NCBI RefSeq assembly: GCF_021869535.1
Contig: NW_026262593.1
Location: 69,590,322-69,654,321, forward strand
DNA: 64,000 nt
Reading direction: 5' to 3'
Source: Mytilus californianus
Taxonomy: Eukaryota > Mollusca > Bivalvia > Mytilida > Mytilidae
Under the pieces are notes generated by a model, which saw nothing but the letters and a program-made list of their open reading frames with translations, was not told the origin of the DNA and made no database searches. This document shows positions 13,501 to 22,389 of the stretch, one piece after another. Every line of letters starts with the position of its first letter. Positions within the stretch are counted from its first letter, which is position 1. Made by a program: the position numbers and the translations under genes.

Positions 13501-15761
13501 TCGTTCATTAGTGAAGATAGAGGACTCATCATCTCCAGTACCGGAAGTTTCATCGTTATTGTCATTATAGGACATAAATGAATCATCATTTCGAGTACCT
13601 GTAGTTTCAACGTTATTTTCATTGATGGACACAAAAGACTCATCCAACTACGAAGTTTCATTGTTGCTTCCGTTATCAGAGTGGAACGAAGACTCTTCCT
13701 CAACTGGCATTTCATGGGCAGTACGTTCTATATTTGGTATTTCAGTCTCATAGTCAGTTGATACTGGTGAATTAGACGCCCGGACGAATCGAACTACGCC
13801 AGAGTCGACCACTCTTAGTTTAGAATTAATAAGGGGTGTTATCTCAAACTGTGATTCAGCGATTTGGTCTGTGATCGATTTGTTTAAATCTTTGATATAT
13901 GATATCAAACTTGAACACGAAGCAAATGACAGTACAACAGCTTTACCGGATGGAACACATAGTCCCATGTCATTGCGACTGTGTGAATCAATACAATAAA
14001 GTACCCCTTGAGCCTTTTTTAAACCGATAGTTGAACCAGGGTTACTCCCAAGTGTAATGAAAGAGGTTTCACTCTGTGATAATGATTGGTGTATTGCAGA
14101 CTCTAAAGTAAATGTTAAAGCGTCAGAATTGTCCCTTTCCTGTTCCACAAGTCCACTCATCGGATCTTTCAATGTAATAGCGTAACTTTCGTTTTCAATA
14201 CAAATATTCTCCGGAAACTCTGTTATTAGCATGTAGCCATCGGTAGAACAAACCTTATGGTACAAGTCAGTACCTCTTAGAAGAATATTATCTACTTCAT
14301 CTCTAGTCTTTGGAATAGTATTATCCAACATGAAAGCCAATGAAATGCATGTACATTGTCGTCCACCGCCGTCTATATCACCTTGATGCATGGACCCTTT
14401 GCAAACCAGCCTAGAATGCAAGAACAATTTGAATAACACAAACACGGATGATACACTTGACACATTTTTACGGAACTTCCCCATTTTTGCATTCTTGTTA
14501 AAGTTCATGTCATTGCTATACACGTAGCCAAATGACGGCCATCCGCCGTAAAAAATCAAAGTCCAATTACTGCCACAAAATTTGACGAAACATATATGAG
14601 GGTGGTAAAGGGTTATTTTTGTGCAACGTGATCGTTTTTTAATTCACGTTCAACGTGTTCTGCTTATTTAATTTTAACGTGCATCGTGATTTTCAAATGC
14701 TTATTTTTCGTGCTCGGTATTTTTCAAATAAATTTCAAACACTTGGCAGGGATCGTCAAGAAAAACAAGGGGGGTTGTTATAATTTTGTTTAAAAGCCGT
14801 AAACCATTTATATCATAAATGTGTATACTAAATCGGGAATATCAAGTAAAACAGAGAGTTTATATACTAGTATACAAGAAGAAAGTGACTCAGTCACAAG
14901 TCAAAAGGTTCACATCAAAGTCTTTATTTTTCGCGCAACGTTCATGACGGAAATTATTTCACGTTCATCGTGAAATTATGTCTTATTTCCCGGTTTTTTT
15001 TATGCGAGCACCCCCTTTTCGAACCCTCATATGTAATGGATTTAATTTTATAACACTAAACAACTGCATTGAACTGTGCAAATGTTAAAAACATGTATCC
15101 GGCCGTTCTCGAGTTATTATATTAAAACCACAGGGTGGACGTGTTTGTGCTGTATTTAGACCCCTCTACCAAGAAATTTGTTTTGCATGGACACGTATAA
15201 AAATTGTGGTTTTTATCCACCTAAATCATAGGTTTGAACGTTGTTTTCAATTTAGACTTGTACTAACGTATGATACCCCGTTCTAGATATAGTCAAATCT
15301 GACCCCTTCCAAGGCAAGGCGAAAAAAACATAACCCCATTTCAGATAATTTAGCTATAAATGTAACCCCGTTTGTAGGAACATACCTGGTATCATATACA
15401 TAGTGAGTGCCCCCCCTGGTAGATGTATAATGACCATTGAGGAAGTGTCACACAAAACAACCATTTCATGTATAGATTTACTTACCTTTTTGGTTGTTTA
15501 AAAAAGGTGTCCAAGACACCTTGAGATAATTTAAAGGTCTTTTGACGCTTTTGTTTTGACGTCGACATCTTTGACGATTTCACTATATATCACGTCAACA
15601 ACAATGGATACTAATCGCAGAGTCAAATACGGCGGAGAAACGAAATTTTACAGATCACACATCGGATGGGGGAATCAGTATAAAAAGAAATCAGAGTATG
15701 TGTTTAATTGTTGAATATGAAAAATTGCCATATTCAATACAATATTAGCAGATTACGATAG

Positions 15762-15792
<31 letters not shown>

Positions 15793-18700
15793 GGAAAAGG
15801 GGGGGCGTACGCCCATTACGCCCTAACCTGGACCCGCCCCTGGCGATTACAAACTCTCTGTGCGTACTGTACATGCATATTTGTTGCTTTTCTTGTTAAA
15901 CATTTAAAATTTTTCATTACAGAGTGCATGCAAGTACTAAAACACTACTTAATCAAAGCTTCATTTATTTATGTACAAACACTCTCTCTTATGAGAGCTT
16001 AAAGCTTTTTTTTGTGTATGCTGTTTGTATACATGTCTGTTAATGAATTATCTTTAACTTGTATGATTGCATTTGATTTCCCTTGTTCATGATTTGACCT
16101 CTGGATTTCAATTTTGGTTCTTATATTTGCCAATGCTATATATGTTACAGAAATTTTGTCTTTTTTTTACTGTGGGGTTCAATATGCATCTTTTTTTCGT
16201 ATAAACTTTTTTATTTCACCCTTGTATTTCCTTGAGGAATTTAACTCTGTCTTGCCTCTGTGAAAAGAATGTATGTACAAACTGTGAACAATTCTTTATA
16301 AGATGTATGTAAAAGCTGTGAACAATTCTTTATAAGATGGATGTACATACTGTGATTAATTCTTTATAAGATGTATGTACATACTGTGAACAATTCTTTA
16401 TACGATGTATGTACATACTGTGAACAATTCTTTATACGATGGATGTACATACTGTGAACAATTCTTTATACGATGTAAACACATACTGTGAACAATTCTT
16501 TATACGATGGATGTACATACTGTGAACAATTCTTTGTAAAATGTATGTACATACTGTGAACAATTCTTTATAAGATGTATGTACATACTGTGAACAATTC
16601 TTTATAAGATGGATGTCCCTTGGCATTGGGTACAAATGGTAAAGCATAGTATGGTAAAAACTCTGTTGTCTGACTCAGTGTAGCACCTCGGGTTTCTAAG
16701 TACTTCTTAAAATCTCCCATAGCTCTGTCAGCATCTCTCTATAAAGAAAAATCAACATGGCTGTTACCTTCATATTACTGAATATTAATTATTATTCATG
16801 GGATATTAGTTTTTGTGGATTTCCTGGGTAAAGGGAAACCACAAATTTTAAAGTTCAACGAAGTACAAATTTACTATTGGTTTATATTTGATTTTTGGCA
16901 AAACCTCAAAATCAAATATCCAAGAAACTACAATTTTTCTTCAATCAACAAAAAAAATGTATTCACAGTATAAAACATTACAGATAATACAGCAAAAATT
17001 ATAAATATTTTACCACCATTTTGATTCTGGTCCAGATATCATATATATCTGTACAACAATATTGAAAAGGATATACTAACATGGTTACACAAATTATCTT
17101 ACCTGACCTCTTGCAAACTTTATTGGATACACAGCAAAATATATATTGACATAAAATTCTAGTTTCTTTGCCACTGGGTCCTGGTCTTTGACAGAGGCTG
17201 CCAAATTTTCACTCCATAACTTCAGAAATCTGTCTCTCTTTCCTTTATGGAAATTTTGCATCAATTCATTCTAAAAACAAAAGTTCATACAAAACATGTG
17301 AAAACAAATTCAAAGATGACAGCTTTAAAAAATTTCATTATTTGGAATCTTCCAAATGGATAAAAAATAATCATCGAGTAGATTTGGTCGTTCTTTTTGG
17401 GGGTTTTGTTTTATTAACATAGCATCAACTATTCCTGAATAATGAAAAACTATATGTTTCATTTTGATGAAGAATTTAATATTTTGATTTTTTTGTTATG
17501 AAATGCTATTATTGAATGTGTCAATGAGACAACAACCCGACCAAGGAGCAGAAAACAGCCCAGCAAAAAAAGAAGCAGAAGATGGTGATTGGTTTTTTTT
17601 TGTGTTTAATGCCTATTTCAGTACACTTGGCTATATAATGAGGGCCATTTTTTATTTGTGGTGGAAGTCAGAGTATCCAGAAAATCCATTGCATTCAGCA
17701 TGAAAACTTGCAATCCAAGGCGATTAAGATTTGAGTCAAACAAACCTTGGCTTAACAGGGTTCGAACTTACAACCTGAGTGTACAAAGGCTAGTAACCAC
17801 TGTAGATGAACTATTTAGATCACTTGGCCAACCAGGCCCAAAGACACAAAAGGGACAATCAAAAATCATAATAACATGTTTATTGGAAATTTAATAATTT
17901 GTTTAGTGTAGATTTGCCTTTGTGTAATCATTACAGTTAATTCTAAATGAATAAAGAAATTGCACTATATATATTTTTTTTTTTGGTTTTCTGTATTGCC
18001 TATTTATTTTTCGTTTGAATTTGACTTTATTCTGTGATTCAATTACAAATCACTATTACTGGTGAATTTTTAGTGAATGCTGGTGATCTTAGATGATTCA
18101 CTCTGAAATCTTCCTCCAATTACATTTGACTATTTATGATGAGGTTGTAGAATAGATTATTATCGCCTCCAATTACCTTGTATGACAGTGTATCCCTAAA
18201 CATCAGCAAGCTTAGAGTGTTTTTTTTTACTGCATCACCTAGTGTGTTCAGTATTTAGTTGTTTCTATTAGTATAATTACCATGACAACCAATTAAATGT
18301 ATAACCAGTACTTTGTTATCCGAATCTGAGTACAAATACTTATATTTCTTTTACCATGACTACAGAATAGCTGTATAGGCACATGCCTTCTGTTTAAATC
18401 AAGGATTTGTATTACCATAACAACTGAATACCTGTATAGCCAGTAATTTCTGGTTTGATTTAGATTTTATACTCTGTGTAGTGATAGGTTTCTGCTTTGT
18501 TTCGCATTCTTTCTGGAAAGATACCAACGTCTTGTCAAATGTCACAAACTCCAGGTACTGAAAAATACAATTGTACAAGGTCAAGCTCATTGTCAATCAA
18601 TTCCCATGGCCAACAAAGTATCTGATGAACAAAAGTAGCTAGTAAAAACTGGTCAATTCTTAACTTGTAAAACTATGGATAGGATATGAGTATTTTTGTT

Positions 18701-19685
18701 TGAAAGTTTACTGTGACAGTGTTGAGTGTATCAGTGTTCTTTTTATGATGTCATGCATAATTAGCATACATGTACAACTTAAATTTCTTCCAATGCAAAT
18801 TTCAATAGGTTTTTGGGATCGCAAACAGAGTGTATGCATCAATAAAAAAGATTTAAAAAAAATGTTTGTCAAACATATAGTGACTTTTTAAAATTATGTT
18901 AGTAATTATGACAAATACTTTATCTGAGTTGAAAATTCAGTTTGGTAAAACCTGCACTTTATTTTAGACCTAATTGTAGATGAAATCCAGAAGATGTTGT
19001 CAACTTTCACAAAATTCTCTATGTTCTACCCACAGGCACTTGTCTCAGAAAAAAAATTTCCTATACACCTTAATATAAAAATAAAAATTCTGAGACAAGT
19101 GCCTGTGGTTCTACCCAATTGGGGTGTAACTGACAAAGCTTTGTAAGAAAATCAGGACAAAAATCTTCACATTTCACTTTCTCACATACATGTAAGTGAA
19201 TATACATGTATGCATTAAATTAAAGCACTTTTCATTTTACAACAATGGACTTAATATTTGAGGCCCGAAAGGGCCTTTCCTGAACCAAACCTACAAATGT
19301 ACTACATTTTCTACTTTGTAATAAGATTTATAACATTCGTTTTGTTTTTGACAGTACTCATACTTCACAGAAATAAAGTTTGCAAATCAAATATTTTACA
19401 TCTAGATAGAATAAGAAATTAAATGATGATTTTTACAGCATAACTAAACATTTCTTTTTTGATAACTCTAAACTCTCTCTTCAAAATTCTGTGTTGTCCA
19501 CCTCAAATCATTAATTGAACTATTAGACTAAAAGGCTTGACTACTGCATTCATTATATATAAACTAAAATAGCACTTTTTTATAGGATGTAACCAAAAAT
19601 ATTTGTCTAATTATTAATAACTTACCTCTTGTACAATGGCATTGAGTTCTCCCTCAAATGACACAACAGACAGAGATCCAGACAT
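1454..19685 (-). CDS. ARMC9: ARMC9 orthologue, N-terminal half (8 coding exons; gene continues off the left edge)
   Basis: Eight minus-strand exons joined at GT/AG sites give 294 residues in one frame. They run collinearly with vertebrate ARMC9 (recognised from memory): an N-terminal LisH-like segment, then a block containing [20 protein letters not shown], then [20 protein letters not shown] and [19 protein letters not shown]9 is a centriole/ciliary-base protein that works with TOGARAM1 in ciliary stability and is a Joubert-syndrome gene in people; these are family facts. The armadillo-repeat half would lie beyond position 1. Junctions 1-7 are all phase 0; the last exon ends with two extra bases, so a further exon must follow outside the window. 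Exons: 19626-19685, 18432-18557, 17103-17270, 16589-16738, 5370-5462, 4400-4489, 2107-2181, 1454-1575. No break was found in the coding part, so the gene looks functional. Confidence 0.93.
1826..1843. repeat. Poly-C tract (18 C)
   Basis: Uninterrupted run of C in ARMC9 intron 7, G-rich on the gene's sense strand. Confidence 0.9.
2107..2181 (-). CDS. ARMC9: ARMC9 exon 7
   Basis: 25 codons, [18 protein letters not shown] followed by STVQGKP, between CTCTACAG and GTAAGA. Strongly ARMC9-like. Confidence 0.94.
2182..4399. other. ARMC9 intron 6
   Basis: AT-rich intron with an (AT)n run near 2488-2506. A possible old dispersed repeat at about 2705-2960 starts with tandem TGAT units. No coding signal seen. 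Confidence 0.6.
4400..4489 (-). CDS. ARMC9: ARMC9 exon 6 (coiled coil)
   Basis: 30 codons, [18 protein letters not shown] followed by [12 protein letters not shown], a coiled-coil segment. The acceptor is AATAGAG and the donor GTACCT. An acceptor two bases earlier would bring in a stop, so 4489 is the supported edge. Confidence 0.9.
4490..5369. other. ARMC9 intron 5
   Basis: AT-rich; the short open frames here show no recognisable protein. Nothing else seen. Confidence 0.6.
5370..5462 (-). CDS. ARMC9: ARMC9 exon 5
   Basis: 31 codons, acceptor ATTTCCAG and donor GTATCC, encoding [15 protein letters not shown] through KLFDLY. It corresponds to the ARMC9 segment after the ELF motif. The donor is weaker than the consensus, but both flanking phases agree. 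Confidence 0.87.
5662..7597. mobile_element. Internally deleted hAT transposon with perfect 8-bp target duplication
   Basis: Both ends read CAGGGCTTCCAAAA inward (5662-5675 and the complement at 7584-7597). The 8-bp target duplication ATCACCCT is perfect (5654-5661 and 7598-7605). The 1,936-bp element keeps two scraps of a plus-strand transposase: [20 protein letters not shown] near 6570-6630, then, in another frame, [16 protein letters not shown] with a tail ending in TAA near 6836. The first resembles the segment leading to the first catalytic Asp of a hAT transposase, the second the extreme C-terminus of C2H2/KIAA1586-type hAT proteins. The central catalytic part is missing, so this is a non-autonomous derivative that moved as a unit. 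Confidence 0.9.
6538..6837 (+). pseudogene. hAT transposase remnant with the centre deleted
   Basis: In frame: [20 protein letters not shown] then a stop after GTMID. A frame change follows, into [20 protein letters not shown] and a basic tail before TAA at about 6835. It joins N-proximal and C-terminal ends of a hAT transposase without the catalytic core. Confidence 0.7.
7606..10379. other. ARMC9 intron 4, between the two hAT insertions
   Basis: No gene seen. It holds a diverged direct duplication (8403-9026). Two stretches, 8080-8290 and 10290-10380, share the word GGTGTGACACCA and may be parts of an older repeat. A small hairpin near 8121-8140 has ACACCAAG and CTTGGTGT arms. Confidence 0.55.
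8403..9026. repeat. Diverged direct tandem duplication, about 320 bp per copy
   Basis: Copy 1 (about 8403-8722) and copy 2 (about 8725-9026) share long blocks, for example ATTGCTTGAAACAAAT, TTGTTGTTAATTCTTTCAAT and AAGTAAAAAAGAAAATA, with small indels throughout. An old segmental tandem duplication in the intron. Confidence 0.85.
11050..11134. repeat. Near-perfect palindrome, 42-bp arms, 1-base centre
   Basis: Arms 11050-11091 and 11093-11134 around position 11092, with only two or three mismatches; the middle reads CCATATACGGTATATGG. It lies just beyond the transposase stop inside the hAT element and could form a cruciform or act as a terminator-like hairpin. Confidence 0.92.
11230..13089 (-). 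pseudogene. hAT transposase, DUF4371 and C-terminal dimerisation domain (one in-frame stop)
   Basis: About 620 codons in the same frame as the two preceding stretches, with one TAG at 11592-11590. The DUF4371 region runs from ALRGHRDDD to [14 protein letters not shown], where the first catalytic Asp is expected. MDEAGNMSG stands where the family usually has a D-G-A-A-N-M-S-G-like motif, so that motif is partly altered. The C-terminal dimerisation motif is [20 protein letters not shown], normal for hAT. The frame ends at 11230. Its nearest relatives are ZMYM1-like and PRKRIR-like transposase-derived proteins (family knowledge). Not able to make a full protein unless the stops are read through. 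Confidence 0.88.
13090..13647 (-). pseudogene. Acidic linker plus TTF-type zinc finger of the hAT transposase
   Basis: Continues in frame after the TAG at 13648. Residues 1-70 are acidic with three near-repeats of an NDDE-like unit. Residues 95-185 hold the TTF-type zinc finger found in DUF4371/ZMYM1-like hAT proteins: a W-F...P-F-I-A-Y lead, YCLACKFF (C-x2-C), FNKWKDA and a His pair (KKHAQTGYH). It binds DNA in related transposases. It ends at TGA 13092-13090, after which the transposase continues in the same frame. Confidence 0.75.
13651..14559 (-). pseudogene. C76-like (herpesvirus tegument-type) deubiquitinase domain, N-terminal part of the hAT frame
   Basis: About 300 codons. The first in-frame ATG is near 14511 (Met 18 of the open stretch). 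Residues 55-70 carry a Gly/Gln-rich lead into QC, giving a candidate catalytic Cys at residue 69 preceded by Gln. Residues 188-195 read LYCIDSHS, with candidate catalytic Asp191 and His193 in the D-x-H arrangement typical of tegument-protein deubiquitinases. Between them is a helical block with LLRGTDLY. All three candidate residues are present. The family call rests on motif pattern only. The last 60 residues are acidic and Ser-rich, a likely linker. A TAG at 13648-13650 separates it from the transposase part in the same frame. Likely role: removal of ubiquitin or a similar modifier, perhaps protecting the transposase; inference. Confidence 0.6.
15764..15792. repeat. Poly-T tract (29 T)
   Basis: Uninterrupted T run 50 bp inside the right end of the large hAT element, read as poly-A in the element's own sense direction. 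Confidence 0.9.
16269..16608. repeat. 34-bp minisatellite at the 3' end of ARMC9 exon 4
   Basis: Ten 34-bp units, consensus ATGTATGTACATACTGTGAA then CAATTCTTTATAAG on the plus strand. On the gene strand each unit carries the end of exon 4 (AAAGAATTGTTCACA) followed by a GTATGT donor. The unit next to unique exon sequence is the real exon end (16589). Confidence 0.95.
16589..16738 (-). CDS. ARMC9: ARMC9 exon 4 (3' end overlaps a minisatellite)
   Basis: 50 codons starting after TTTATAG with RDADRAM and holding the most conserved ARMC9 block, ending HPSYKELFT just before the donor GTATGT. The last 20 coding bases and the donor form part of the first unit of a 34-bp tandem repeat that runs on into the intron (16269-16608). 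The donor placed next to unique exon sequence (exon edge 16589) keeps phase 0 with exon 5. Confidence 0.92.
17103..17270 (-). CDS. ARMC9: ARMC9 exon 3
   Basis: 56 codons between TTTTTAG and GTAAGA, phase 0 at both ends. It encodes a helical segment with [20 protein letters not shown] and [15 protein letters not shown], matching the helical region after LisH in ARMC9. Confidence 0.92.
17271..18431. other. ARMC9 intron 2
   Basis: Contains the SINE; otherwise AT-rich sequence without recognisable genes. Confidence 0.6.
17588..17860 (-). mobile_element. tRNA-derived SINE
   Basis: Read on the minus strand it has an A-box-like TGGCCAAGTGATC (about 17818-17831), a B-box-like GTTCGAACCC (17758-17767) and a tail ending GGCATTAAACACAAAAAAAA (about 17588-17615). 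That is the usual layout of mollusc/metazoan SINEs with a conserved 3' tail. It sits in ARMC9 intron 2 in the gene's orientation. Confidence 0.65.
18432..18557 (-). CDS. ARMC9: ARMC9 exon 2 (LisH second half)
   Basis: 42 codons between a TTTTTCAG acceptor and a GTATTC donor, phase 0 at both ends. It starts [19 protein letters not shown], the typical LisH continuation (Y-L, then F, then TL..F..E), followed by a Lys/Gln-rich linker. LisH domains mediate dimerisation. Confidence 0.92.
18558..19625. other. ARMC9 intron 1
   Basis: AT-rich intron. The only structure noted is the 79-bp foldback at 19030-19108. Confidence 0.6.
19030..19108. mobile_element. 79-bp foldback (tiny MITE-like element)
   Basis: Arms CCACAGGCACTTGTCTCAGA (19030-19049) and its complement (19089-19108) enclose an A/T-rich loop. 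TTCTAC flanks both sides (19024-19029 and 19109-19114), looking like a target duplication. Confidence 0.65.
19626..19685 (-). CDS. ARMC9: ARMC9 exon 1 (start codon)
   Basis: Begins with ATG (19685-19683) and encodes 20 residues, [20 protein letters not shown], ending at a GTAAG donor. The ELNAIVQE end is the first half of the LisH helix pair, completed by exon 2. The start was chosen because this is the only Met in frame with the LisH continuation and the open frame ends shortly upstream. The 5' untranslated part and promoter were not resolved. Confidence 0.88.
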
Positions 19686-19960
19686 ATCTTGTTTCTACCT
19701 ACCAATTATAAAATTTGCATTATCAAACAAAAAAGGAAATCAAGGATTTCTATTATCAATTCTAGCAAATGTATAATTAATTGTTCGTAATCTCTCCTAC
19801 TGAGGCTCCTTAAAAGTAAGCAGATTCTGCTCCAGTAGTGGCACCCTTAGTGTTGCTCATGAAAGTAAAGGGTTACACAGAGGTCGAACCCTGTGTCTTG
19901 CTTGCATATGCTGCTGTTGATCTAAAAGTGTAATGCTGATTGCTAAAATACTTAGTCCTT
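19686..19960. other. ARMC9 upstream region with an old dispersed repeat
   Basis: Should contain the 5' untranslated region and promoter, but no TATA box or clear start could be assigned. On the minus strand, 19800-19850 (GGGTGCCACTACTGGAGCAG) resembles a dispersed mollusc repeat. Confidence 0.4.
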
Positions 19961-20996
19961 TTACATTAAAAAATTCGTAAGGGTTCCGCGGAACCCAGTG
20001 TCTCGCCTACTTTTTCTGTTAATCGCAGGCTCAACAAAAATGAGGAAGTAAATCAATAAAAATATTCCTCTTGAAACTATCTTTTGATTGTAAGAAGCTT
20101 CTGTCCAAGTTTGGTAAAATCCAGGATAGTTTATGAATCTAATAAATGTTTAAAAACTTTAACTGCAGACTGAATGTAATTTTAACTGGAAGAAAACAAA
20201 ATTTCTTTCTAGATACTAGCATTTGATTATAAACAAGCTTCTGTCCAAGTTTGGTACAAATCCAAAATAGTATAAGAAAGTTATTAAAATTTAAAAAACT
20301 TTAACCACAGAGTGATTGTGTTGTTTCCTGGCAGAAAATCTAAGTCCATTTAAAAGTAAAATACGGAAAAAATGGATTTATTTTTTTACAAAATTTCCTT
20401 CTAGATACTAGCTCTTGATCATAAACAAGCTTCTGTCCAAGTTTGGTACAAATCCAAAATAGTATAAGAAAGTTATTAAATTTTTTAAAACTTTAACCAC
20501 AGAGTGAATGTGTTGTTTCCTGGCAGAAAATCTAAGTCCATTTAAAAGTAAAATAAGGAAAAAATGGATTTTTTTTTTTTACAAAATTTACTTCTGGATA
20601 CTATCTTATGATCATAAACAAGCTTCTGTCCAAGTTTGGTAGAAACCCAGGATAGTTTAAGAAAGTTATTAAAATTTAAAAAACTTTAACCACAGAGTGA
20701 ATGTAATATTTCCCGGCAGAAAAACTAAGTCCATTTATAAGTAAAATACGGAAAAAATGGAATTTTATTTTTACAAAATTTACTTCTGGATACTATCTTA
20801 TGATCATAAACAAGCTTCTGTCCAAGTTTGGTAGAAATCCAGGATAGTTTAAGAAAGTTATTAAAATTTCAAAAACTTTAACCACAGAGTGAATATTTGT
20901 GGACGCCGCCGACGACAACGACGACGACGACGCCGACGGAATGTAGGATCGCTATGTCTCGCTTTTTCGACTAAAGTCGAAGGCTAGACAAAAAAT
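19961..20996 (+). repeat. Dispersed repeat with about 192-bp internal tandem units (copy 1)
   Basis: Left end ATTCGTAAGGGTTCCGCGGA, right end ...CTATGTCTCGCTTTTTCGAC. Inside, the word CAAGCTTCTGTCCAAGTTTG recurs at about 20095, 20234, 20426, 20619 and 20811 (spacing 139, 192, 193, 192). A GAC/GCC-rich block (20896-20940) lies near the right end. No coding capacity. An opposite-orientation copy is at 31915-33250. Confidence 0.85.
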
Positions 20997-21357
20997 CCAA
21001 AAAAATCAACCTTTTTTTTCAGATTCTATTTCTTGACCTTGCAAAAGCTTACTTCCAAATTTTAAAACATTCCATAATAGAAAAACAAAGGATATGGGGT
21101 ATCCATCCATGACACAATTCAGTACATGCACAGCAAAAAACACACAAAAAGCAAAAGAACAGTGCTTTTATTGCTGTTCTTTATCTCAAAGTCCTAGGGA
21201 GGCCTTTAACACGGAGCAAAACAAAACCTTTCACCTCACTGCAAGTTTAAGACGGCCTCTAACACTGGTTTGAGCAGAATTCTTTGCAAAATGACCTTCT
21301 TTAGACTGCTGTACCCAGATCAGTTCCACTCCGACCTAAGCACTGTTTTGGTAATAG
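20997..21357. other. Non-coding stretch
   Basis: No gene or repeat recognised. Confidence 0.4.
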
Positions 21358-21553
21358 ACGTATTTACACTTGTATGCAAATTTGTCTGCCATTACGTAAA
21401 ATCACAGGTTCCCGTAAACTTTGACATCATAATTCAAAACATTTGACGTCACAATTAAAAAGTGATTGTTGCCTGACGTCAAAAGGTGATTCGGAGTAGA
21501 TCTAAGGTCATTCGGAGGCAAAATATAGCTAAATACCAAAAGTGTAAATACGT
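21358..21553. mobile_element. MITE-like element, copy 1 (14-bp TIRs, CRE-like sites)
   Basis: Inverted ends ACGTATTTACACTT (21358-21371 and 21540-21553). The interior shares CAGGTTCCCGTAAA, TGACGTCA-like words and AAAGTGATTGTTG with the element at 32581-32752, so the two are relatives. Confidence 0.7.
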
Positions 21554-21779
21554 TTATTGTGTTCATTGGGGTCCACTCCACATGCACACTACAGTGGGAT
21601 ACATCTATCAGCATTCCTCGGAAAACTTAAAATGCATTTAAATATACAACCATACTATTATGCATATTTTGGCGTTAATATTGATTCACTTATAGGGTCT
21701 TTGCATCGGCACTAAACACATTTATTTAAAAACCAGTTGTTGGCATGACACGGGTTATGTTCTTCTCATATATGTTATG

Positions 21780-22350
21780 ATGGTATGATACTAAACCCCT
21801 AACGGGAAGGATTGTGCCTGATATTCATACGATGAAGACATAATCTTTCAATCAGTTTAATTGAAGTCTGGAGCTGGCATGTCAGTTAACTGCTAGTAGT
21901 CTGTTATTTATGTATTATTGTCATTTTGTTAATTTTCTTTGGTTACATCTTCTGACATCAGACTCATACTTCTCTTGAACTGAATTTTAATGTGCGTATT
22001 GTTATGCGTTTACTTTTCTACATTGGCTAGAGGTATAGGGGGAGGGTTGAGATCTCATAAACATGTTTAACCCCGCCGCATTTTTGCGCCTGTCCCAAGT
22101 CAGGAGCCTCTAGCCTTTGTTAGTCTTGTATTATTTTTAATTTTAGTTTCTTGTGTACAATTTGGAGTTTAGTATGGCGTTCATTATCACTGAACTAGTA
22201 TATATATTTGTTTAGGGGCCAGCTGAAGGAAGCCTCCGGGTGCGGGAATTTCTCGCTGCATTGAAGACCTGTTGGTGACCTTCTGCTGTTGTCTGTTCTA
22301 TGGTCGGGTTGTCTCTTTGACACATTCCCCGTTTCCATTCTCAATTTTAT
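21780..22350 (+). repeat. Dispersed bivalve repeat (conserved 3' region)
   Basis: Holds GTTTAACCCCGCCGCATTTT, TGTCCCAAGTCAGGAGCC and CCTCCGGGTGCGGGAATTTC, ending near TTTCCATTCTCAATTTTA. Related blocks occur at 24770-25160, 29620-29760 and 38450-38850 (same strand) and 31075-31400 and 47235-47370 (opposite strand). It looks like the non-coding 3' part of a retroelement; which one is not clear. Confidence 0.65.
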
Positions 22351-22389
22351 TATTTGCCAAAAGGTTACGATAAACCTTTGAAAATATTC

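Larger units (their letters stand above)
10385..15842 (-). mobile_element. hAT transposon (5-bp target duplication type) with a protease-like domain fused ahead of the transposase
   Basis: Left end CAGGGGCGTTTACAGG; right end, read inward, CAGGGGCGGGTCCAGG. It is flanked by GCGAT at 10380-10384 and 15843-15847, a 5-bp target duplication as reported for the hAT5 group. The 5,458-bp element contains one minus-strand frame (14559-11230) with a C76-type protease domain, a TTF zinc finger and a DUF4371/hAT transposase, broken by three stop codons but no frameshift. It also carries a long palindrome (11050-11134) and a 29-T run (15764-15792). Inserted in ARMC9 intron 4 on the same strand as the gene. 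Confidence 0.9.

Noticed and set aside
16432-16647. 71-codon open frame on the minus strand
   Set aside because: It is the 34-bp minisatellite read in a frame different from ARMC9 exon 4.
17740-17840. A true tRNA gene
   Set aside because: A and B boxes are present but the cloverleaf is not; the SINE tail explains it.
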